Below are positions 25,337-32,090 of a DNA stretch of 64,000 bases, in pieces. This stretch comes from SZAS-103 sp036496805 (GTDB taxonomy: Bacteria > Pseudomonadota > Gammaproteobacteria > Xanthomonadales > Xanthomonadaceae): assembly GCA_036496805.1 (NCBI GenBank), contig DASXKN010000029.1:62001-126000 (forward strand). Direction: 5' to 3'. Within the stretch, counting starts at the first letter, position 1. Every line of letters starts with the position of its first letter. The translations under genes were made by a program, and so were the position numbers. The notes beneath the pieces were generated by a model. That model was given only the letters and a program-made list of their open reading frames with translations, had not been told where the DNA came from and searched no databases.

Positions 25337-25876
25337 ATGCACGTGATTTCTTCGCCTTACACATCCCTGATCAAATGGGGTTACGCGGTCGTCTGGCTCG
25401 GTTTCTGGTTGATCCTCGGTGCCGTGCTGGTCGCAAAGCTCATGCACAGAGATGACAGGCCGGAGATCATCGAGGCGATCAGCTTCGCGACCGTGATGCT
25501 GCTGTTGGGATATCTCTTCTTCTCCATGTTCCTGTGGAACCTCGCCGACGAGGTGGTCGATGGCGGGACGTTGCTTGAGGTAAGGAGAGGCTCGGTCCGG
25601 GAAGTCATCGAGTTGTCGCAGATCATGCGGGTTGCTGGCTCCAACTTTGGCGTCGGGCACCTTTACCAGGTGTTCCTGCGGTTGCGCACGCCCTGTGCAT
25701 TCGGAAGGTTGGTCCGCTTCGTACCCCGCAGGAACGCGTCGTGGTACGGCCATGGTGAAGTCGCCAGCGACCTTGCCATGAGGATCGAGATGCTGCACCA
25801 GAAGAGGCTGGCGGAGTACCGTGACCAGGTCCTGCAAGCGGCCGCGGCGAGCGGAAATGACGGAAGCGGCGTCTGA
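25337..25876 (+). CDS. Two-helix membrane protein of unknown function (paralogue 2)
   Basis: This 179-residue relative of the preceding protein has two N-terminal membrane helices (about 12-34 and 46-64). Its soluble part contains WNLADEVVDGGTLLEVRRGSVREV and LRLRTPCAFGRLVRFVP. The open frame starts at 25235, but I place the start at the ATG 25337 because MHVISSPYTSLIKW aligns with MNVISTSTFFFKKA of the paralogue. The longer start would add a Pro/Arg-rich, unaligned leader. No function is known to me. Confidence 0.65.
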   Translation: MHVISSPYTSLIKWGYAVVWLGFWLILGAVLVAKLMHRDDRPEIIEAISFATVMLLLGYLFFSMFLWNLADEVVDGGTLLEVRRGSVREVIELSQIMRVAGSNFGVGHLYQVFLRLRTPCAFGRLVRFVPRRNASWYGHGEVASDLAMRIEMLHQKRLAEYRDQVLQAAAASGNDGSGV

Positions 25877-25941
25877 ACCAGGTTCCGGCGGCGCTGACGT
25901 TCCGACGGTTTTCGGGCGATACGATTTCAGGGAAGACAGGC

Positions 25942-26328
25942 ATGGCAACGACCCTCTACGGACTCGACAACTGCGACACGTGCAAGAAGGCGCGCAACTG
26001 GCTGGTGCGCTTCGGCATTGCACATGACTTCGTCGACTATCGTACGCACCGACAGGACGCGGCCACGCTCGCCGGATGGGCCACGCAGGCAGGAGGCTGG
26101 GATGCGCTGATCAACAAGTCCTCGACTACATGGCGGCAGTTGCCGCCGAACCGCAAGGCGCCGGGATCCGATCCGGAATGGCAGCTGCTGCTGAAGGAGT
26201 ATCCGCAGCTGATCCGTCGCCCGGTCGTGGTCACCGAGGACGCGACGATGACGCAGGGCTTCTCGGACAATGCCTTCAAGGCGCGCTTCGCCGTCCGCCA
26301 GGCGCCCGATGCGAAGGGGACGAAGTGA
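25942..26328 (+). CDS. ArsC/Spx-family (YffB-like) reductase
   Basis: The 128-residue thioredoxin-fold protein has TLYGLDNCDTCKKARNWL with a CxxC-type pair (C-D-T-C), a WDALINKSSTTWRQLP segment and IRRPVVV near the end. This is the YffB/Spx branch of the ArsC family, not a proven arsenate reductase; E. coli yffB is likewise immediately upstream of dapE. The stop overlaps the dapE GTG by four bases, so the two genes are coupled. A true arsenic-operon arsC of a different family lies at 38683-39096. Confidence 0.85.
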   Translation: MATTLYGLDNCDTCKKARNWLVRFGIAHDFVDYRTHRQDAATLAGWATQAGGWDALINKSSTTWRQLPPNRKAPGSDPEWQLLLKEYPQLIRRPVVVTEDATMTQGFSDNAFKARFAVRQAPDAKGTK

Positions 26329-27470
26329 ACGACGTCGTGGCGCTGACGCAGGAACTGATCCGTCGCCGTTCGGTCACGCCGGAAGATGCGGGCTGCCAGG
26401 CGTTGATTGCGCAACGGTTGGCGAACGCCGGTTTCCGCTGCGAGCAGATCGATTTCGGCGAAGTGAAGAACCTCTGGGCGACGCACGGCGAGGGCGGCCC
26501 GGTGCTGTGCTTCCTCGGCCACACCGACGTGGTGCCACCGGGGCCGCGCGAAGCGTGGGCCAGCGATCCCTTCGTGCCGGAGGTGCGCGACGGCGTGCTG
26601 TACGGGCGTGGCGCGGCCGACATGAAGAGCGGCGTCGCGGCGATGGCCTGCGCGCTCGAGTCGTTCGCCGCCGCGCATCCGCGACACGCCGGCACGGTCG
26701 CCCTGCTGCTGACTTCGGACGAGGAGGGCGATGCCGTCGACGGCGTGCGCCGCGTCGTCGAACATTTCAACCAGACCGGGCAACGCATCGACTGGTGCGT
26801 CACCGGCGAGCCTTCGTCCACGAAACAGCTTGGCGACCTGATCCGCGTCGGCCGTCGCGGCACCCTGTCGGGAACACTGACGGTGCGCGGCGTGCAGGGC
26901 CACGTCGCCTACCCGGAACGCGCGCGCAACCCGATCCACCAGGCGATGCCGGCGCTGGCCGAGTTGACCGCGCGTCGCTGGGACGAGGGCTATGCGCTCG
27001 ATACGCGGCATCCGTTCCCGCCGAGCAGCCTGCAGGTCTCGAACATCCACGCCGGCACCGGCGCGAACAACGTGATTCCCGGCACCTGCGAGGTCGTCTT
27101 CAACTTCCGCTACAACCCGGAGTGGAGCGCCGAACAGCTCGAGCGCGAGACCCACGCGATCCTCGATCGCCACGGTCTCGACTACGCGATCGCCTGGCAT
27201 CGTGGCGGCGAGCCGTTCCTGACCCGCGAAGGCCGATTGCGCGACGTCGTGCGCGGGGTGCTGCGCGAGCAATGCGGCGCTGATCCCGAGGAGAGCACCG
27301 GCGGCGGCACCTCGGACGCGCGCTTCATCGCGCCGATGGGCGCCGAAGTGATCGAGTTCGGACCGGTCAACGCGACCATCCACAAGATCGACGAACGCGT
27401 TTCAATCGCCGACCTCGAGCGCCTGCCAGCGATCTTCCAGGCGGTGATGGCGCGGCTGCTGGGCGGCTGA
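26325..27470 (+). CDS. dapE: Succinyl-diaminopimelate desuccinylase
   Basis: DapE hydrolyses N-succinyl-LL-diaminopimelate to LL-DAP and succinate, using two zinc ions (M20 family). The 381-residue product (E. coli 375) begins at GTG 26325. VLCFLGHTDVVPPG carries the first ligand His and catalytic Asp. YGRGAADMKSGVAAM gives the bridging Asp, and LLLTSDEEGDAVDG has the catalytic Glu-Glu pair. STGGGTSDARFIAPMGAEVIEFGP and NATIHKIDERV provide the remaining ligands. The GTGA overlap with the YffB-like gene is seen. Together with dapD this gives two steps of the succinylase branch in the window. Confidence 0.96.
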   Translation: MNDVVALTQELIRRRSVTPEDAGCQALIAQRLANAGFRCEQIDFGEVKNLWATHGEGGPVLCFLGHTDVVPPGPREAWASDPFVPEVRDGVLYGRGAADMKSGVAAMACALESFAAAHPRHAGTVALLLTSDEEGDAVDGVRRVVEHFNQTGQRIDWCVTGEPSSTKQLGDLIRVGRRGTLSGTLTVRGVQGHVAYPERARNPIHQAMPALAELTARRWDEGYALDTRHPFPPSSLQVSNIHAGTGANNVIPGTCEVVFNFRYNPEWSAEQLERETHAILDRHGLDYAIAWHRGGEPFLTREGRLRDVVRGVLREQCGADPEESTGGGTSDARFIAPMGAEVIEFGPVNATIHKIDERVSIADLERLPAIFQAVMARLLGG

Positions 27471-27486
27471 GGCGAAGCGGAGTCCG

Positions 27487-27506
27487 GCCGTTCGCGTCCG
27501 AACGGC
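27487..27506. terminator. Hairpin between convergent dapE and the Asp-box lipoprotein gene
   Basis: A perfect 8-bp stem (GCCGTTCG with CGAACGGC, loop CGTC) occupies the short convergent spacer. There is no T-run on either strand. It is well placed as a shared transcript-end structure, but termination is inferred. Confidence 0.4.
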
Positions 27507-27532
27507 ATCGGGTTCCGCGAGGTCGTCGGGTC

Positions 27533-29239
27533 TCAGGGAGTCGACGACTTCGCCCGCTGCTGCCAGCGCGAGACCATCGCGTGCCATCCTGGCAGGCGAA
27601 GTTCCATCGCGTCGCCGAGGTTGCCCGATACCTTCTGCGCGAACTCCTGCGTCCACAGGAATCGCCGCGTCGGCTGCACCGTGGTGATCCTCGCGCGCGC
27701 CATCAGGTTGAAATCGGTCGTCAGCGACACCGCCGGCGCCGAGAAGATGTCGGTGCGGTTGCTGGTGTTGCCGTTGTTGGTCTGGGTGAACAGCGGCGCG
27801 AACACGTTGCCCGTGCTCGTCAGGCCCTGGTTGTCGCCGAGGAACAGGCCCGGCGATCCGGAGACGGTGGAGTCCGGCGCGTTGTCGAGGTCGAACGGCC
27901 CGGCGATCGCGTTCTCGCGCCAGGTGGCCGCATCGTCGGAGCGCGCCAGCCAGACGATCGTCGGCAAGGTGCTCGTGTCGCTGGTGTTGTTGCGGAAGTC
28001 GTAGTAGGTCACGCCGATGGTGCCGTTCGCGCGCACGTGGATGCTCGGGTCGAACGCCGCGACCGATGGCGTGCTGTTGACGCGCACCGGCGCCGACCAG
28101 CTCGTGCCGCCGTCGATCGAGGTCACCAGCGCGATCGCGTCGTGGTTGCCGTTGCTGAAGCGCGCGTCCTGGAATACGACGTATAGCTTGCCGTCGGGGG
28201 CGACGGCCATCTGCGGAATGATCGATGCGTCGCGCACGCGGGCGCCGGTATCGGGATCGACCGTGCCGACCGAGAGCAGGTCGGCCACCTTGATCGGCGC
28301 CGACCAGGTCGCGCCGTGGTCGGTGGAACGCAGCACGCCGATCGCGGCGGAGGTGCCGCTGCCGATGGTGTCGATCTCGACGAACAGATCGAGCACGTCG
28401 CCATTGGGCAGCGTCACGACCTCGTTGCTGATCGTCTGGTTCAGCGGGCCCGGATCGTAGATCGCGCGCGCGGTCTGCCAGTGGCTGCCGCCGTCGGTGC
28501 TGCGGGCGAGCATGGTCGGGCCGCCGCCGGAAGCCGCGATGCGGTCCCACACCGCGTAGACGAAGCTCGCATCGTTGGCGTCGGCGGTGATGGCGTCGCG
28601 ATCGTTGAAGAAACCGTTGACGTCGCGGATCAGGGTCGCGGGATTCTGCCAGGTCTGTCCACTGTCGATGGAACGGCTGGCGAGCACGGCGCTGGCCGAT
28701 CCCTGCGCGAGCAGGCCACCACTGTAGGAAATGGCGCTTTCGTAGAACACGCCCACCGGCCCGACCGTGACCCAGGGATTGGAGGTGCGCGGATAGTCGC
28801 CGCCATTCACGGTGCTGCCGCCGCCGCAGCGCGAGAACGCCATCGGCTGGCGACTCCAGGTCCTGCCTCCGTCCTGCGAGAGTGCGCTGATCACGCCGCG
28901 CGCGCCGCCGCCGCGCCAGCGGTCTTCCTGCCAGACGCCGACGAGGCGCTGCGAATCCTGCGGATCGACCACCACGTAGGGCTCGACTTCGGCATTGACG
29001 TAGAGCACGTCGCCGTTCGCGGCCACGCCGTCGCAGTTGGTCGTGAACGGCGATGCCGCCGAGGCCAGGTAGATCGGGTCGAGGATCGGGGGCGGTGGTG
29101 GCGGCGGCGGAGGGCCGCTGCCGCCTCCGCCTACCGTGACGCCGATACTGCCACCGCCGCCGCAGCCGGCCATCGCGGCCACGCACGTGGCGAGGATGCA
29201 CAGGCCGAGGGTCCTTGTCGGGAATGCGGTCGCTTGCAT
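27533..29239 (-). CDS. Secreted lipoprotein with Asp-box (BNR/sialidase-like) propeller
   Basis: The 568-residue product has a lipoprotein signal (ILATCVAAMAGC, the Cys being the lipidated residue). A Gly-rich then poly-Pro linker (about 22-50) comes next, followed by a beta-propeller-type domain. Six Asp-box-like repeats are visible: SQDGGRTW, SIDSGQTW, STDGGSHW, STDHGATW, SIDGGTSW and SDDAATW. Asp-boxes occur in sialidases, other glycosidases and non-enzymatic propellers; I do not see a full sialidase arginine triad, so no enzyme activity is claimed. The start at 29239 is preferred over 29251 because GGAG lies eight bases before it. It is 78 bases downstream of the acylase gene and probably co-transcribed. 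Confidence 0.8.
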   Translation of the reverse strand: MQATAFPTRTLGLCILATCVAAMAGCGGGGSIGVTVGGGGSGPPPPPPPPPILDPIYLASAASPFTTNCDGVAANGDVLYVNAEVEPYVVVDPQDSQRLVGVWQEDRWRGGGARGVISALSQDGGRTWSRQPMAFSRCGGGSTVNGGDYPRTSNPWVTVGPVGVFYESAISYSGGLLAQGSASAVLASRSIDSGQTWQNPATLIRDVNGFFNDRDAITADANDASFVYAVWDRIAASGGGPTMLARSTDGGSHWQTARAIYDPGPLNQTISNEVVTLPNGDVLDLFVEIDTIGSGTSAAIGVLRSTDHGATWSAPIKVADLLSVGTVDPDTGARVRDASIIPQMAVAPDGKLYVVFQDARFSNGNHDAIALVTSIDGGTSWSAPVRVNSTPSVAAFDPSIHVRANGTIGVTYYDFRNNTSDTSTLPTIVWLARSDDAATWRENAIAGPFDLDNAPDSTVSGSPGLFLGDNQGLTSTGNVFAPLFTQTNNGNTSNRTDIFSAPAVSLTTDFNLMARARITTVQPTRRFLWTQEFAQKVSGNLGDAMELRLPGWHAMVSRWQQRAKSSTP

Positions 29240-29317
29240 GGCGGTCTCCATCCGTTGGATTCGCAGGCGAGCCTAACCCTGCAGCCACGCCTGCGCGCGC
29301 GTGAGCCGGATGTTCGT

Positions 29318-31789
29318 TCAGCGACTGGGCAGCAAGTGCAGCGTGTGCGTGGTCGCGCCGGGCAGGAAAGGCGTCGGCTCGCCGCGCACCCAGGCTTCGT
29401 GTCCCGCGCCCCAGAACGGCGACAGCGGATTCCCGCTCTGTCCGCCCGGCATCTCGATGATGCCGTCGGCCTCGTGGCCCGGCGAGACGACCATGCGTTC
29501 GGAGGCGCCGAAATCGGGCGCGGCCACGCGCGGCATGTAGGCGTCGCCGGGCAGCTCGTCGGGCGGCATGCAGAGCCAGCGGTTGAACAGGCCCGGCAGC
29601 GCCCGCGCGAGCGGGTGGCAGATCGCCGCGATGTTCCGCTCGCCCCAGCGGCTGTTTGCGAGCGGTCCGTTCTTGCCGAGATCGTCGTGCACCTGCTTCG
29701 CGGCATCCTCGAACAAGGCGTCCCAGGTCGCGAACCTGCGCGGCAGCAGGTTCGGCGGCAACTGCGTGACCATCGGCCACGCGACGCCCTCGAGCTGCGG
29801 CAGGTCGGGCATGGCGAAGTCCTTGCCGAGCGCCGCCTCGGCGGGTGCGAGCAGGCCATCGCGGATGCGCGAGAGCACCTGCAGGCGCCACGCACGCACG
29901 AGGCGATAGCTCACCGACGAAGCATCCGCACGTCCTTCCCAGTGTGCGGCGTCGCCGGCAAGTTCGTGCAGCATCGGCGCCTTCGTCCGCGCCGCGGTAT
30001 CGCGCAGCAATTGCCACCAGCGCTGCAGGAAGATCGCGCGGTTGTCGAGCTGGATAGCGAGCAGGTCCTTCTCGGCGAGGCGGTTCTTCGCGAGCAGGTC
30101 GTCGCGGATCTGTTGCGCGCGTGCACCGTTGGCATAACCGCCATCGCCGACCTTCGCGAGCGCTTCGCCGTCGAGCGTACGGTTGTTCGCTGTCCACAGC
30201 CGCCCTTGCGGCGGCTCGATCACGCGCGGATTTTCCGGCAGCAGCGGCGGCGAAACCTGCCTCGCGGTCATGGCCCACGGACAGGTGTGCGTGGCAGCTC
30301 CGGCAGGCGTCGGGGATTTGGCGTCCGCCGGCAACGGCGGATCGTCGATCATCGGGAAGCCATCGACGCGGTGGACAAGCTGGGGCGTGCAGGCGAGGTC
30401 GCGATCGGGTACGCGCCCGATCAGCCGCCACGCGATTCGTCCCGATCCGTCTGCCAGCAGCAGGTTCTGCTCGGGAATGGCGACCGCATCGGTCAGGCGC
30501 AGCGCGTCTTCCAGGCTGCCGACGCGCGCCATCCCGGTCAGTTCGAGGTTGAGGGAGTCAGGCGTGTGCGCGATCCAGAACAGCTCGAGCGCGCGGCCAT
30601 CGGGAAGGTTCTGGATCACCGGCCCGAACTGGTCTTCCACGATCGGCAACTGCACGTCGGGCGCGCCCTTGACGTGGATCGTCTCGGTCACGGTTTCGGC
30701 CATCGGCAGTTCGCTCATCGCCGCACAGGCCGGACGCGGCTGGCCGCGCATCCAGGGGCATGCGTCGAACCAGTCCATGTAGTCGCCGTAGCTGTTGGTG
30801 AAACCCCAGGCGACATGGGTGTTGCTGCCGACCACCACGGCCGGAATGCCGGGCAGGGTGAAACCGGCGACATCGACCTTGCCACCCTCGGCCTTCCCGT
30901 CCGGATACAGCAGGCGGGCGCGGAACCAGATGTCGGGAGCGCGCAGCCCCAGGTGCATGTCGTCGGCGAGGATCGCGCGGCCGTCCTTCGTCGCCGTGCC
31001 GGCGACGGCGAAGTTGTTGCTGCCGGGCGACATCGATTCCGCGAACGCCTTCGCGCTGGCCGCATCGGGCATCGGCAGCTTGCGCAGGTCGAGCGTGGCC
31101 GCGTCGGGCAGGACGGCATCGCCGCGCGCCGCGCCCTGCAGCGGTGCGTCCCATCGGGTGCCGTCGCGCGCGATCAGCGCCCACAGCGCGGGCGGCACGT
31201 GCTGCTTGATCTTCCACAGCGCAAGCTCATCCTTGTTGTCGCCGACCTGGAGCTCGAAGTACATCGAGTAACCGACCAGGGCCGTGTCGGAAAGCTGCCA
31301 CGGCTGCGGCTTCACGTCGAGCAGCACGTAGGGCCATGGACGCACCTTGAGGTCGGCGAGCCCCGCGTTGACGCCGTCGGTGTAGGCCTGGAGCTGCGGG
31401 AGCTTGTCGCCGGCGATTTCGCGCAGGTTGTCGATCACCTGGACTCGGAAGCGATGGACGCGGTGCCGCTTGTCGAGGTCGAGCGCGATCTTGCCGAACA
31501 GCTCGGAAAGTTCGCCGGCCGCAGAACGGCGCGAGAGGTCCATCTCGAAGAAACGCTCCTGCGCGTGCACGTAGCCGAGCGCGCGCATGGCGTCGGTTTC
31601 GTTCGTTGCGTGGATGGTGACCACACCGAGCGCATCGCGCTCGATGTCGACGGGGGCCGACAGGCCGGTCAGTTCCACCTTGCCGTCGAGCGTGGCCAGG
31701 CTGCCGTGCAGCAGCCACCAGCCTGCCGCGAAAGCCGCGAGGACCAGGACGAGCAATGCCACGGCAGCGCGCTTGAGCCAACGGATCAT
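29318..31789 (-). CDS. Membrane-anchored penicillin acylase (S45, Ntn-hydrolase) family protein
   Basis: The 823-residue product has one N-terminal hydrophobic anchor or uncleaved signal (about 8-27). The penicillin amidase layout follows: a putative alpha chain, a spacer, and a nucleophile Ser257 in ESMSPGSNNFAVAG, where autocatalytic cleavage would expose the N-terminal Ser. NTHVAWGFTNSYGDYMDWF and RLWTANNRTLDGEAL are further family marks. Relatives hydrolyse beta-lactam side chains, acyl-homoserine lactones or other amides. The substrate cannot be read from sequence, although quorum-signal acylases are a plausible alternative. It is divergent from asnB across a 301-base regulatory spacer. 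Confidence 0.88.
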   Translation of the reverse strand: MIRWLKRAAVALLVLVLAAFAAGWWLLHGSLATLDGKVELTGLSAPVDIERDALGVVTIHATNETDAMRALGYVHAQERFFEMDLSRRSAAGELSELFGKIALDLDKRHRVHRFRVQVIDNLREIAGDKLPQLQAYTDGVNAGLADLKVRPWPYVLLDVKPQPWQLSDTALVGYSMYFELQVGDNKDELALWKIKQHVPPALWALIARDGTRWDAPLQGAARGDAVLPDAATLDLRKLPMPDAASAKAFAESMSPGSNNFAVAGTATKDGRAILADDMHLGLRAPDIWFRARLLYPDGKAEGGKVDVAGFTLPGIPAVVVGSNTHVAWGFTNSYGDYMDWFDACPWMRGQPRPACAAMSELPMAETVTETIHVKGAPDVQLPIVEDQFGPVIQNLPDGRALELFWIAHTPDSLNLELTGMARVGSLEDALRLTDAVAIPEQNLLLADGSGRIAWRLIGRVPDRDLACTPQLVHRVDGFPMIDDPPLPADAKSPTPAGAATHTCPWAMTARQVSPPLLPENPRVIEPPQGRLWTANNRTLDGEALAKVGDGGYANGARAQQIRDDLLAKNRLAEKDLLAIQLDNRAIFLQRWWQLLRDTAARTKAPMLHELAGDAAHWEGRADASSVSYRLVRAWRLQVLSRIRDGLLAPAEAALGKDFAMPDLPQLEGVAWPMVTQLPPNLLPRRFATWDALFEDAAKQVHDDLGKNGPLANSRWGERNIAAICHPLARALPGLFNRWLCMPPDELPGDAYMPRVAAPDFGASERMVVSPGHEADGIIEMPGGQSGNPLSPFWGAGHEAWVRGEPTPFLPGATTHTLHLLPSR

Positions 31790-31896
31790 CTGCGATCTCC
31801 CCGAAGCGGCGAGCTTAGCGGAAGCGCGGCGGCAAGGTGAGCCGCGCCCCCGCGGCGGCGCTTGCCGACGGAACGCGGATCGGGCAGGATCGACCC

Positions 31897-32016
31897 ATGT
31901 CCATCGTCTTCTTCCCGCTCCGCGACGTCACCGGCCTTGTCGGCGGCTTCGCGTGCGCACGCCTGAATAACCGCAATCGCAACAACAACCGCTCGCGAGG
32001 GCAGGCCGGCGATTAG
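31897..32016 (+). CDS. Asparagine-rich leader peptide of asnB (attenuator control ORF)
   Basis: This 39-codon ORF is too short for usual gene finding. It has an AGGA ribosome-binding site (31886-31889) seven bases before its ATG. It encodes MSIVFFPLRDVTGLV... and then LNNRNRNNNRSRGQAGD. Six of the eight codons from residue 24 to 31 are asparagine (AAT/AAC at 31966-31989). It ends at TAG, 30 bases before an intrinsic terminator that itself lies just before asnB. A short upstream peptide loaded with codons for the product of the next gene is the hallmark of his/leu/trp-type ribosome-mediated attenuation. I therefore infer that charged tRNA-Asn level controls read-through into asnB. Confidence 0.75.
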   Translation: MSIVFFPLRDVTGLVGGFACARLNNRNRNNNRSRGQAGD

Positions 32017-32076
32017 CGCGTAATCCACACCGCATCAATCGACCGAACCTGCACTGCGAAGTGCAGGTTTTTTTTT
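31990..32076 (+). promoter_or_regulatory. Candidate transcription attenuator of asnB (alternative RNA structures)
   Basis: By-eye pairings: region 1 (CGCTCGC, 31990-31996, directly after the AAC-AAC-AAC codons) can pair with GCG and AGCG at 32009-32018. Region 2 (GCAGGCCGG, 32001-32009) can pair with CCG and CCTGC at 32043-32052. The latter is also the 5' arm of the terminator at 32046-32069. A ribosome stalled at the Asn codons would mask region 1, free region 2 to pair with the terminator arm, and allow asnB transcription. With enough Asn-tRNA the terminator forms. The pairing energies were not computed. The 301-base spacer 31790-32090 also contains a nested hairpin at 31831-31866 of unknown role. 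Confidence 0.6.
32046..32076 (+). terminator. Intrinsic terminator just upstream of asnB
   Basis: The stem AACCTGCACT (32046-32055) pairs perfectly with AGTGCAGGTT (32060-32069) around GCGA. The T-run extends to 32076 (nine T residues). It lies 14 bases before the asnB ATG, so it can only make sense as a regulated, conditional terminator for transcripts entering asnB. The asnB ribosome-binding site CAGGAG follows immediately. Confidence 0.9.
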
Positions 32077-32090
32077 ACCAGGAGTTTCCC

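Noticed and set aside
25942..26328. Reading the YffB-like gene as an arsenate-resistance gene
   Set aside because: It lies beside dapE as in E. coli and belongs to the Spx/YffB branch; the arsenic operon with its own arsC is elsewhere (38285-39776).
27533..29239. Calling the Asp-box lipoprotein a sialidase
   Set aside because: Asp-boxes are structural; I do not see the sialidase arginine triad and acid/Tyr residues, so only a propeller fold is supported.
28316..31840. 1174-codon plus-strand open frame opposite the acylase and lipoprotein genes
   Set aside because: Spans two real genes and their spacer on the other strand; no domain recognisable.
31931..31937. CCGGCCT as region 1 of the asnB attenuator (pairs with AGGCCGG at 32003-32009)
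   Set aside because: It is a 7-bp match but lies about 30 bases upstream of the Asn codons, so a ribosome stalled there would not mask it; the segment right after the codons (31990-31996) fits the mechanism better.
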